The notes beneath the pieces were generated by a model, which saw only the letters and a list, made by a program, of their open reading frames with translations, did not search any database and was not told where the DNA came from. 64,000 nucleotides of DNA from an uncultured Tissierellia bacterium (GTDB taxonomy: Bacteria > Bacillota > Clostridia > Tissierellales > Peptoniphilaceae). The stretch is taken from assembly GCA_902488465.1 (NCBI GenBank), contig CABTWE010000001.1, forward strand, positions 124,001 to 188,000. The letters are read 5' to 3'. The stretch's first letter is position 1. Every line of letters begins with the position of its first letter. Both the position numbers and the translations under genes were made by a program. Of this stretch, positions 1-7,574 are shown in pieces.

Positions 1-448
1 TCTTAACCGTATTAAGACCGACATTTTCGTAAATTTCTTTTTGAAAACTAACAGGATGCGTCTTTGTGCCCGGATACACATATTTATTTACGGAAAGTCC
101 TGACACTTCATAAATTTCTTTCACAATATGTTTTCTGTACATGTCAAGAGTTACAATCCCAACTTTGTCCAAAACCATCGCCGGAAAAGCCATCCCGCTT
201 TCAATCAACTTTTCAATTTCTTTTTCAAAATTTTCTCCGATTGTATAGACTATGTCCGCATACATTTCATCTTCATTTAAACAATATCCATAACTTAGAT
301 TTATATATTGTTCAAAATCTTCAAGACCTTTATCAATTTTTTTCATCATAACAGGTCTCGGCTCCCTATCTTTAAATCCCAAAAATTTTATTACAGTATC
401 CTTTTTTGCTTTTACGTCTCTTACGACCGCTTCTCTATAGTCTTTCAT
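1..448 (-). CDS. Partial gene, vitamin B12-dependent methionine synthase activation-domain-like protein
   Basis: The minus strand is open from an ATG at 446-448 to the window edge, giving 149 N-terminal residues with no stop; the C-terminus is cut off. AGAGGT lies six bases upstream of the ATG. The protein starts MKDYREAVVRD, has an acidic helical stretch, then a region reading AMVLDKVG, and later VYPGTKTHPVSFQ. The general shape (helical N-terminus, Ala/Gly-rich 'LDxxG' helix, then a P-G-rich turn) recalls the stand-alone MetH activation-domain-like proteins of clostridia, which help reactivate corrinoid proteins with SAM. I infer this family from memory of its pattern; no catalytic signature is in the visible part, so the assignment is tentative. 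The reading frame itself is well supported. Confidence 0.5.
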   Translation of the reverse strand, partial: MKDYREAVVRDVKAKKDTVIKFLGFKDREPRPVMMKKIDKGLEDFEQYINLSYGYCLNEDEMYADIVYTIGENFEKEIEKLIESGMAFPAMVLDKVGIVTLDMYRKHIVKEIYEVSGLSVNKYVYPGTKTHPVSFQKEIYENVGLNTVK

Positions 449-510
449 AATACCTCTAATAATTTTACTCTATAATTTGATTTTAGCATAACAAAATAAA
501 AATTTCAAAT

Positions 511-536
511 AAAAAGAGGTTGAAATTTCAACCTCT
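511..536 (-). terminator. Rho-independent terminator of the P1B ATPase gene
   Basis: A perfect 11-bp inverted repeat (AGAGGTTGAAA / TTTCAACCTCT) lies just past the ATPase stop and is followed on the minus strand by five T residues. It sits upstream of the next minus-strand gene and separates the two units. Confidence 0.8.
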
Positions 537-542
537 AAAACT

Positions 543-2561
543 TTATTTTACACATTTATTATTGAGAAGTGCAATCATTACACATACGAGACTTAGTCCA
601 ACGTCAGCAAGAATCGCAAGATACATTCCGTTCTTTACACCAAGATAAATCGCCGTCAAAACACAAACTTTTGTTAAAAGTGACAATGCAACGATGAATT
701 TTACATTTTTCAAAATTCTTCTCGATGCTCTTATTGCCATCGGAATTTTTCTAATGTCATCATCCATAATAACAACATCACTCGAAGTAATTGCAGCATC
801 TGAGCCCATCTTTCCCATCGAGATTCCGACATTCGCTGCTTCAAGCACTGCACTGTCGTTTATTCCGTCACCGACGAAGCTCATGTGGCCGCTATCTCTT
901 TTTTCGAGCATAAACTCAAGCTTATCCGACGGACTCATTTCTGATTTGTATGTGCCAAATCCCAAAATATCTGAAAGAGCTTTTACCTTTGATTCATTGT
1001 CCCCAGATACAAGCACCGGCTCAATGTTTAAATCTTTAATCTCTCTTACAACATCCATTGCAGAGTCTTTTAGTTTTTCTTCAAGATAAAATTCGCCAAT
1101 CAAATTGTTTTCTTCTAAAAGATGAATTACAAGACTTTCTCCACCGCCTCTTATTTCATAACTCTTGTTTTGATATTTAAAATCTATTCCCGCTCCCGGA
1201 ATTTCTGAAAGTTCTTCAGGTTCCGGTGCATTGTCCATTTTAAAAGCGGTTGCAATCGGGTGAGTCGACCTCTTTTCTCCAATCGCCATTAAAAGTTTCA
1301 AATCTTCTTCGCTCACATCAGCCTTTTTTACAACCTTTACAAGCGACAATTTATTTTCAGTAACCGTTCCGGTTTTATCAAATCCGATTGTCTTTATATG
1401 ACTCGTAGCATCGATAAATTCAGAGCCTTTAACAAGAATACCTTGTCTTGAAAGAGACCCAAGGCCAACGGCATAGCTGAGTGGAACACCGAGCACAACC
1501 GAGCATGGACAGGACGTTACCAAAAATGCAAGACTCTTTCTTATCGCATCGTTGAAATCGCCCTTTGTTATAAGCGGTACAACTGCAATTAAAACTGCAA
1601 GACCGACAACAATCGGAGTGTAAATTCTTGCAAAAACCGTCAAGAATTTTTCCTGTTTACTCTTCTTTTTCGCAGCTTCTCTCACCAAATCGTCCATTTG
1701 TTTAAGGAGTGAGTTGTCTGAATCTTTATAAACTTCAAGCGTCGCTTTTTTACCGACGACAATCGAACCCGCAGAAATAATTTCGCCCTTATTAAATATT
1801 CTTGGTTCCGATTCTCCCGTAAATGAAGATGTGTCAATTGATGCATACTCGTCAAGTAATATGGAATCAAGCGTTACCATTTCGAACGGTTCAACCTCAA
1901 TTTTTGAACCGACCTTGACATCGCTTGCAGATTTTTCAACTGTCGTTCCGTCTTCAAGAACAACCCTTGCTCGTCTTTCCTTCTTAGTAACAGTGTTTCT
2001 CAAATCCTTTGTTGCACGGTCAACTGCGAGATCGGTTAAAAATTCACCTACTCTATATAGAACGATGACTGCTGCACCTTCTCTCGCTTCACCGATTAAA
2101 ACGGCACCAATCGACGAAACCATCATAAGAACTTGTTCATCGAGACCATTTCCTTTCATAAGAACCTTTATAGCGTTTCTATAAACGACAAATCCGGAAA
2201 TAATAAGGGATGCAATCGCAATATAATTATTTTTAAAGACAAACGATAAAATGAGAAGAGCTCCGCCGAATAAAATACTTAAAAATTCAAAACTTTTAAA
2301 ATCAATTCCTTCCTCTTCTTCCATAAATTCTGCCGTTTGACTCGAATCTTCCGCATGTTTTACATCTACTAAAACCACATCCGGCTCTATCGACTGAACA
2401 ATCTCTAAAACTTCATTTTTCTTTAAATCTCCGTCGACTTCCAAACTTCTGTCGATATAATTTAGAGTTGCACTTTTTACCGATTCGTGCTTATTTAGTT
2501 TGTCCTCAATCTTCCTTGCACAATTCGGACACAACTCGCCTTTTAAAATATACTCTGTCAT
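543..2561 (-). CDS. Heavy-metal-translocating P1B-type ATPase (Zn/Cd/Pb exporter type)
   Basis: A 672-residue membrane ATPase that should pump soft divalent metal out of the cytoplasm. The N-terminal HMA domain keeps the metal-binding CPNC pair (residues 11-14). The core has TGES (about 248) in the actuator domain, the membrane metal site CPC (about 351-353), the phosphorylated aspartate in DKTGT (about 395), a histidine-proline motif (STHPIA) and GDGIND. The last membrane helices carry a lysine (LLTK) and an aspartate (LADVG) placed as in ZntA/CadA, which favours Zn2+/Cd2+/Pb2+ over copper. That substrate call is inferred from family knowledge. The start follows a good ribosome site (AAGGAGG, six bases upstream). 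The gene is transcribed alone from a strong promoter with a palindrome in its leader. Confidence 0.93.
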   Translation of the reverse strand: MTEYILKGELCPNCARKIEDKLNKHESVKSATLNYIDRSLEVDGDLKKNEVLEIVQSIEPDVVLVDVKHAEDSSQTAEFMEEEEGIDFKSFEFLSILFGGALLILSFVFKNNYIAIASLIISGFVVYRNAIKVLMKGNGLDEQVLMMVSSIGAVLIGEAREGAAVIVLYRVGEFLTDLAVDRATKDLRNTVTKKERRARVVLEDGTTVEKSASDVKVGSKIEVEPFEMVTLDSILLDEYASIDTSSFTGESEPRIFNKGEIISAGSIVVGKKATLEVYKDSDNSLLKQMDDLVREAAKKKSKQEKFLTVFARIYTPIVVGLAVLIAVVPLITKGDFNDAIRKSLAFLVTSCPCSVVLGVPLSYAVGLGSLSRQGILVKGSEFIDATSHIKTIGFDKTGTVTENKLSLVKVVKKADVSEEDLKLLMAIGEKRSTHPIATAFKMDNAPEPEELSEIPGAGIDFKYQNKSYEIRGGGESLVIHLLEENNLIGEFYLEEKLKDSAMDVVREIKDLNIEPVLVSGDNESKVKALSDILGFGTYKSEMSPSDKLEFMLEKRDSGHMSFVGDGINDSAVLEAANVGISMGKMGSDAAITSSDVVIMDDDIRKIPMAIRASRRILKNVKFIVALSLLTKVCVLTAIYLGVKNGMYLAILADVGLSLVCVMIALLNNKCVK

Positions 2562-2588
2562 ATTGACCTCCTTAATCCAATAAAGATA

Positions 2589-2605
2589 ATCATTTTCAAA
2601 ATGAT
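2589..2605. promoter_or_regulatory. Perfect 17-bp palindrome, candidate metal-regulator operator
   Basis: ATCATTTT-C-AAAATGAT is a perfect inverted repeat in the leader of the P1B ATPase gene, between its promoter and ribosome site. Its size and AT-rich arms resemble Fur-family operators (Fur/Zur/PerR boxes are 15-19-bp palindromes), which would suit a metal exporter. No regulator gene is adjacent, so the binding protein is unknown. Confidence 0.4.
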
Positions 2606-2647
2606 AAACAATTGAAAACTATTTCAATTCTTTTTCAATTTAATATC

Positions 2648-2676
2648 ATTATACCCATAATCGAATTAAAAGTCAA
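2648..2676 (-). promoter_or_regulatory. Sigma-A-type promoter of the P1B ATPase gene
   Basis: On the minus strand TTGACT (2671-2676) and TATAAT (2648-2653) are separated by 17 bases, close to consensus. The predicted leader is about 80 bases long and contains the palindrome at 2589-2605. Confidence 0.75.
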
Positions 2677-2744
2677 CAGAAAATATATATAATTTTAAAA
2701 AACATAAAAATATTTTTGTCATCTAATTTATATGTTTTGAGAAA

Positions 2745-2777
2745 CAAAAAAATGGAAAGAACCGATTGATTCTTTCC
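2745..2777 (-). terminator. Rho-independent terminator of guaB
   Basis: Minus-strand stem GGAAAGAA / TTCTTTCC with an eight-base loop, followed by a run of T residues. It lies about 40 bases beyond the guaB stop. Confidence 0.75.
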
Positions 2778-2815
2778 AAAAATATAATAAAATTTATTTG
2801 AAACTTTGCTCTGTC

Positions 2816-4273
2816 TTATTTTGAAGACGGTGAATAGTTCGGTGATTCTTTTGTGATTGTGATGTCGTGCGGATGGCTTTCGATGAGAGATGCGCTTGTG
2901 ATTTTTACATAGCGTGGTTTTACTTTTAGTTCATCGATGTCTTTGCATCCCAAATATCCCATTCCGGATTTTAGACCGCCCATGAGTTGGTAAATAACCT
3001 CGGATACTTTTCCTTTGAAGTGAACTCTTCCTTCAACTCCTTCAGGAACGTATTTCTTTACTCCTTCTTGGAAATATCTGTCCTTTGATCCAGCGCTCAT
3101 TGCTCCCAAGCTTCCCATTCCTCTGTATTCTTTGTATCTTCTTCCTTCGTAGATAACTTCTTCTCCCGGAGATTCTTCAGTTCCTGCAAGAAGACTTCCA
3201 AGCATTACAACCGAACCGCCGGCTGCAATTGCCTTTGTAATATCTCCTGAGTATTTAATACCACCATCTGCAATGATAGGTCTGCCATATTCTTTGGAAG
3301 CTTTGCTTGCATCCATAATTGCTGTAACTTGCGGAACCCCGATTCCTGCAACAACACGAGTTGTACAGATAGATCCAGGTCCGATACCTACTTTAACACA
3401 GTCTGCTCCTGCTTCAAAAAGTGCACATGCCGCTTCGTATGTTGCAACATTTCCTGCGATAACTTGAAGATCCGGATATGCTTTTTTAACTTTTTTAACC
3501 GATTCGATAACTCCGGCGCTATGTCCGTGAGCTGTATCCAAAACAACGCAGTCGACTTTTGCTTCAACAAGTGCTTTTACACGATCGAGCATATCAGCAG
3601 TAACTCCGATTGCAGCACCTGCAAGAAGTCTACCTTGTGAGTCTTTGGCACTGTTTGGATATTCAATTGATTTTTCGATATCTTTTATTGTAATTAAACC
3701 TTTTAATTTATAGTTATCATCGACGATTGGCAATTTTTCAATCTTGTGTTTCATCAATATTTCTTTTGCTTCGTCCATCGTGACACCTTCTTTAGCTGTA
3801 ATAAGGCGTTCTTTTGTCATGGCTTCGTCGATTTTTTTACTTAAATCATCTTCAAATCTGATGTCACGGTTTGTAATAATACCGATAAGTGTTCCGTCAT
3901 CTTCAACAATAGGAACTCCGCTGATTTTGTATGTTCTCATCAAATCATCTGCATCTTTTAATTTGTGTTCTTTTGAAAGATAGAACGGGTCTGTAATAAC
4001 TCCGTGCTCACTTCTTTTTACCTTATCAACTTCATGAGCTTGTTCTTCAATAGACATGTTTTTATGAATGATTCCGATACCACCTTCTCTTGCAATTGCG
4101 ATTGCCATTTTTGATTCGGTGACAGTGTCCATTCCTGCAGACATAATTGGAATATTAAGTGTAATCTTGTTTGTTAGTTTTGTTTTTGTTTCAACTTCTC
4201 TCGGTAAAACGTGACTTTCTGCCGGTACAAGTAAAATGTCGTCAAAAGTCAGTGCTTCTTTGTAAAATTCCAT
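2816..4273 (-). CDS. guaB: IMP dehydrogenase
   Basis: Oxidises IMP to XMP with NAD+, the committed step to guanine nucleotides. The 485-residue protein is a TIM barrel interrupted by a CBS-domain pair at about 90-205. The catalytic loop GPGSICTTR with its cysteine and the flap YRGMGSLGAMSAGS are intact, so it should be active. A longer frame begins at 4285, but its ATG overlaps the ribosome site GGAGGGG, which is correctly placed for the second ATG (4271-4273); I therefore chose MEFYKEAL as the start. It is a single-gene unit with its own promoter and terminator. Its leader holds an 8-bp hairpin (AAAGCTAT/ATAGCTTT, 4330-4353) of unknown role. Confidence 0.97.
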   Translation of the reverse strand: MEFYKEALTFDDILLVPAESHVLPREVETKTKLTNKITLNIPIMSAGMDTVTESKMAIAIAREGGIGIIHKNMSIEEQAHEVDKVKRSEHGVITDPFYLSKEHKLKDADDLMRTYKISGVPIVEDDGTLIGIITNRDIRFEDDLSKKIDEAMTKERLITAKEGVTMDEAKEILMKHKIEKLPIVDDNYKLKGLITIKDIEKSIEYPNSAKDSQGRLLAGAAIGVTADMLDRVKALVEAKVDCVVLDTAHGHSAGVIESVKKVKKAYPDLQVIAGNVATYEAACALFEAGADCVKVGIGPGSICTTRVVAGIGVPQVTAIMDASKASKEYGRPIIADGGIKYSGDITKAIAAGGSVVMLGSLLAGTEESPGEEVIYEGRRYKEYRGMGSLGAMSAGSKDRYFQEGVKKYVPEGVEGRVHFKGKVSEVIYQLMGGLKSGMGYLGCKDIDELKVKPRYVKITSASLIESHPHDITITKESPNYSPSSK

Positions 4274-4365
4274 AAACCCCTCCATGTATAATAATAATTA
4301 AATAGATAATCTCTATTTTTAGATACAATAAAGCTATCGTAACCAATAGCTTTTTTCTTTACTTT

Positions 4366-4395
4366 ATTATATAACATAAAGACTCATAAAATCAA
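4366..4395 (-). promoter_or_regulatory. Probable guaB promoter
   Basis: Minus-strand TTGATT (4390-4395) and TATAAT (4366-4371) with an 18-base spacer. Transcripts would have a leader of roughly 85 bases carrying the hairpin at 4330-4353. Confidence 0.55.
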
Positions 4396-4501
4396 GCAAT
4401 TAAATCACTATTTGTAAAAATGTGCAATATTTCTTTATTTGTAGTATAATAAGTTTAGACTTAAAGGTGCCACAATCGACACTGTATACAAGGAGGATAA
4501 T

Positions 4502-4834
4502 ATGGAAGTCTTATTTATAGTTTTAAATCACGAACAACACTTCGATGAAGTGCTCAGAGCATTTTCCGCAGAAGGTATTTACGGCGGAACAATTTTGGAA
4601 AGCCAAGGTCTTGCGGCTACTCTTGCAGAACATTCAGAAGTCGGTTATGATTTTTTCAGAAATCTTTTAAATGGTGGAAGACCTTATAACAAAACCATAT
4701 TTTTAATTTTAAGCGAAGAAAATGTCAACAAGGCAAAAGAATGTGTTAGAAAAGTCGTTGGAAATCTTGAAAAAGAAAATGTTGGAATTATGTTTTCCCT
4801 CGATGTTAAGTCATTTGAAGGCTTGACAAAATAA
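4502..4834 (+). CDS. PII-like small regulatory protein next to an antiporter
   Basis: A 110-residue soluble protein with no membrane segment or signal peptide. It starts with a beta strand (MEVLFIVLN), has a GIYGGTILESQG segment, then a NKTIFLILSEENVNKA strand-helix. The order beta-alpha-beta and the glycine-rich turn fit the ferredoxin-like fold of PII-like proteins, in which trimeric regulators sense nucleotides and act on membrane proteins. This is inference from fold pattern; the canonical PII T-loop signature is not present. The gene lies 16 bases before the CPA2 antiporter and follows AAGGAGG, so the two are almost surely co-transcribed and probably work together. Confidence 0.5.
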   Translation: MEVLFIVLNHEQHFDEVLRAFSAEGIYGGTILESQGLAATLAEHSEVGYDFFRNLLNGGRPYNKTIFLILSEENVNKAKECVRKVVGNLEKENVGIMFSLDVKSFEGLTK

Positions 4835-4850
4835 GAAAGGATGATTTAAT

Positions 4851-6029
4851 ATGGAATCAATTTATGCTGTAGCAGTTCTTATTGCAAGCGGCCTTATTTT
4901 TTCGCGCCTTTTGGGAAAATTTAAATTTCCTGATGTCACAGGATATCTTATCGGCGGGATCATAATTGGCCCTTCAGTTTTGGGACTACTTTCACAAGAT
5001 CAAGTAAAAGGTATGGAAGTCTTGAGTACTATTGCTCTTAGCTTTATAGCTTTTTCAATAGGCTCTGAAATGGATTTGAAGGCTATCAAAAAAATGGGAT
5101 CAAAAATTATTGTTGTTACAATTTTCGAAGCATTGGGTGCCTTTTTATTTGTAACGACAGCAATGCTTTTGATATTTAAACAAGATTGGGCTTTTTCACT
5201 TGCAATTGGATCAATTTCATGCGCAACGGCTCCTGCTGCAACTCTTATGGTTATAAGACAATATAAAGCTAAAGGACCGCTTGTAGATGTTTTAATTCCT
5301 GTTGTAGCTTTGGACGACGCAGTTTGTATCATTGCTTTCGGTATCGCATCGGTTATGGCAAACGCCTTAATAAGCGGCGAAAGTTTAAATATTGCAACGA
5401 TGGTTGGAAAACCTCTATTGGAAATTTTAATGTCAATCGGACTCGGTGCAGTTGCAGGTTTTATTTATTCACTCATTGCAAAAAAAGTGAAAAACGATGG
5501 AGAAAATCTTTCATTCACACTGGCTATGGTTTTCATTGTAACCGCCGCAGCCTTGAAGCTTAATTTATCAGGTCTATTAACACTTATGGTTATGGGTGTT
5601 GTAATTACTAACGTCGGACACGTTAACAAGCGTTATCTTGACCTTGTAAATGCTATTACCCCACCTATATTTGTATGTTTCTTTGTTTTATCCGGTGCAG
5701 ATTTAAATCTTTCAAACCTTAAGTCCGTCGGTATCGTCGGAATCGGTTATGTCGTTTCAAGAGTAATCGGTAAGTATATTGGCTCAATGATTTCTACAAA
5801 AGTCAGCGGCTTTGATGAAAGCGTCCAAAGAAATCTCGGACTTACACTTGTTCCTCAAGCAGGGGTTGCCCTCGGTCTAAGTTTAATCGCTGCAAATATT
5901 ATTCCCGGCGATCACGGACAATATATAAGAACAATCATTTTGGGAGCAACAATTGTGTATGAACTTGTTGGCCCTCTTCTTGCAAAATTTGCACTTAAAC
6001 GTGCGGGCTGTATAGAAGAAAACGCATAG
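4851..6029 (+). CDS. CPA2-family cation:proton antiporter
   Basis: A 392-residue integral membrane protein with about 12 hydrophobic helices. It keeps the CPA2 pattern: an early GYLIGGIIIGPS segment, IALSFIAFSIGSEMD in the fourth or fifth helix, and paired aspartates in ALDDAVCII that match the ion-binding site of electrogenic Na+(K+)/H+ exchangers. There is no C-terminal RCK/TrkA-N domain, unlike KefB/KefC, so control may come from the PII-like protein encoded just upstream. No obvious terminator follows; the SAM riboswitch begins about 40 bases past the stop. Confidence 0.85.
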   Translation: MESIYAVAVLIASGLIFSRLLGKFKFPDVTGYLIGGIIIGPSVLGLLSQDQVKGMEVLSTIALSFIAFSIGSEMDLKAIKKMGSKIIVVTIFEALGAFLFVTTAMLLIFKQDWAFSLAIGSISCATAPAATLMVIRQYKAKGPLVDVLIPVVALDDAVCIIAFGIASVMANALISGESLNIATMVGKPLLEILMSIGLGAVAGFIYSLIAKKVKNDGENLSFTLAMVFIVTAAALKLNLSGLLTLMVMGVVITNVGHVNKRYLDLVNAITPPIFVCFFVLSGADLNLSNLKSVGIVGIGYVVSRVIGKYIGSMISTKVSGFDESVQRNLGLTLVPQAGVALGLSLIAANIIPGDHGQYIRTIILGATIVYELVGPLLAKFALKRAGCIEENA

Positions 6030-6066
6030 TATTTGACAAGCAAAAAAAATAATGTTATAATAAAAT

Positions 6067-6156
6067 TACTCATTAAGAGTGGTGGAGGGAATAGGCCCTT
6101 TGAAACCCGGCAACCCAGACGGTGCCAAATCCTACAGTGCGACTGAAAGATGAGTT
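6067..6156 (+). promoter_or_regulatory. SAM-I (S-box) riboswitch of metK
   Basis: The sequence has the S-box core: AGAGTGGTGGAGGGA, then GGCCC, GAAACCCGGCAACC, GGTGCCAAATCC and finally GAAAGATGAG. Closing helix P1 is formed by ACTCAT (6068-6073) and ATGAGT (about 6149-6154). In this family, bound S-adenosylmethionine stabilises P1 and lets the downstream terminator form. It precedes the SAM synthetase gene, giving classical feedback control. Confidence 0.95.
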
Positions 6157-6173
6157 TTTAAAGGACTATTTTG

Positions 6174-6209
6174 CAGTAGGTTTTGGATTGAACCTACTGT
6201 TTTTATTTT
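6174..6209 (+). terminator. Riboswitch expression-platform terminator
   Basis: CAGTAGGTT and AACCTACTG form a perfect 9-bp stem (6174-6199) followed by a T-rich tract. It sits between the S-box aptamer and the metK ribosome site, so it is the regulated terminator that stops transcription when SAM is plentiful. Confidence 0.9.
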
Positions 6210-6238
6210 TAATAATTTTTATGTAAAGAAGGAGAAAT

Positions 6239-7411
6239 ATGATTAGATTTCACACATCGGAAAGTGTCACAGAAGGTCATCCTGACAAAGTTTGTGACAA
6301 AATTTCAGACAGTATTTTAGACGCAATTTTATCTAAGGATAGCGAAGCAAGAGTTGCATGCGAAACATTTGCAGCAACAGGTTACATTATAGTAGGCGGA
6401 CAAATATCAACAAAATGTTATGTTGATATTCCGTCAATTGTAAGACAAGTTTTATCAGATATAGGATACACCCGTGCAAAATTCGGCTTTGACGCTGAAA
6501 CATGCGGAGTTTTAACTTCTCTCGAAGAACAAAGCCCGGACATTTGGATGGGAGTAAAAGAATCGCTTGAGTCAAAAGAAGGTGCAAAGGATGAATTTGA
6601 CGCAATAGGTGCCGGAGACCAAGGAATGATGTTCGGCTATGCCTCTGACGAAACACCGGTTTATATGCCACTTGCAATATTTTTAGCTCACAAACTCACA
6701 AGAAGACTTGCAGAAGTAAGAAAAGATGGTACTCTCGACTACATTTTGCCTGACGGAAAAGCACAAGTCACAGTTATGTATGAAGATGACAAGCCGAAGA
6801 GAATAACTTCTCTTGTTGTTTCAACTCAACACCTTCCTTCAGTCGATATCGAAACATTAAGACGTGATGTAAAAAAAGAAGTTATTGAAACCGTAATACC
6901 GGCCGAACTTCTTTCAGACGACACAAAAATCTATATCAACCCAACCGGTCGATTCGTTGTAGGTGGACCTAAAGGAGATGTCGGACTAACGGGAAGAAAG
7001 ATTATTGTTGACACATACGGCGGATATGCAAGACACGGAGGCGGTGCTTTCTCAGGAAAAGACCCTACGAAAGTTGACCGTTCAGCTGCTTATGCTGCAA
7101 GATATGTTGCAAAAAATGTTGTTGCTGCAGGATTCGCAAAGGAATGTGAAATTGCACTCTCCTACGCAATAGGCGTTGCCGCACCAACTTCAATTGACAT
7201 CGATTGCAGAGGCACCGAGACAATTGATTTGGAAGAAATAAGAAGAAAAGTTTCAGGCGTTTTTGACCTTCGTCCTGCTGCTATTATCAAAAATTTTGAT
7301 TTAAAGAGACCAATTTATTCGCAATGCACAAACTATGGACACTTCGGTCGAGACGATCTCAATTTACCATGGGAAAAGCTCGACAAAGTTGAGGCCCTTA
7401 AAAATGCGTAA
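6239..7411 (+). CDS. metK: S-adenosylmethionine synthetase
   Basis: Makes SAM from methionine and ATP. The 390-residue length is typical. The N-terminal ATP/methionine motif HTSESVTEGHPDKVCD, the GAGDQGMMFGYA motif, the phosphate-binding GGAFSGKDPTKVDRSAAY and the C-terminal NYGHFGR are all present, so the enzyme should be active. The ATG follows AGAAGGAG at a good distance. Expression is set by the SAM-I riboswitch upstream. Confidence 0.98.
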   Translation: MIRFHTSESVTEGHPDKVCDKISDSILDAILSKDSEARVACETFAATGYIIVGGQISTKCYVDIPSIVRQVLSDIGYTRAKFGFDAETCGVLTSLEEQSPDIWMGVKESLESKEGAKDEFDAIGAGDQGMMFGYASDETPVYMPLAIFLAHKLTRRLAEVRKDGTLDYILPDGKAQVTVMYEDDKPKRITSLVVSTQHLPSVDIETLRRDVKKEVIETVIPAELLSDDTKIYINPTGRFVVGGPKGDVGLTGRKIIVDTYGGYARHGGGAFSGKDPTKVDRSAAYAARYVAKNVVAAGFAKECEIALSYAIGVAAPTSIDIDCRGTETIDLEEIRRKVSGVFDLRPAAIIKNFDLKRPIYSQCTNYGHFGRDDLNLPWEKLDKVEALKNA

Positions 7412-7520
7412 CAAAAGACCGATTGATACAATGCTATTAAGAGCGCTTGCCGTCGGAGGAGTTTTGATGCTCCTCTCGGCAATACTTTATTATAAAATTT
7501 TTATAGTCGGATTAAAATAA
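7404..7520 (+). CDS. Possible 38-residue single-pass membrane protein overlapping metK
   Basis: An ATG inside the metK stop region (MRNKRPIDTMLLRALAVGG...) opens a 38-codon frame ending right at the terminator stem. It has a basic N-terminus and one hydrophobic helix (about residues 10-34), the look of a real small membrane protein. The eight-base overlap with metK would allow translational coupling; GAGG lies nine to ten bases upstream. A longer version starting inside metK is in the same frame and is unlikely. No family recognised. Confidence 0.4.
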   Translation: MRNKRPIDTMLLRALAVGGVLMLLSAILYYKIFIVGLK

Positions 7521-7574
7521 AAGAGAATCATTTGATATGTACGAATTTTCTAACATATCAAATGATTCTCTTTT
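7519..7574. terminator. Bidirectional terminator between metK and the sensor kinase gene
   Basis: A perfect stem of at least 20 bp (AAGAGAATCATTTGATATGT and its complement) with a 12-base loop, flanked by A and T runs on both sides. It lies between convergent genes and can stop transcription in either direction. Confidence 0.9.

Noticed and set aside
64..351. A 95-residue plus-strand frame at the left edge
   Set aside because: It is antisense to the partial minus-strand gene and rich in His/Leu/Phe as expected for a shadow frame; no ribosome site.
4330..4353. Hairpin with a plus-strand T run upstream of guaB
   Set aside because: No plus-strand gene precedes it, so it is not a terminator of a known transcript; mentioned as a leader hairpin in the guaB entry only.
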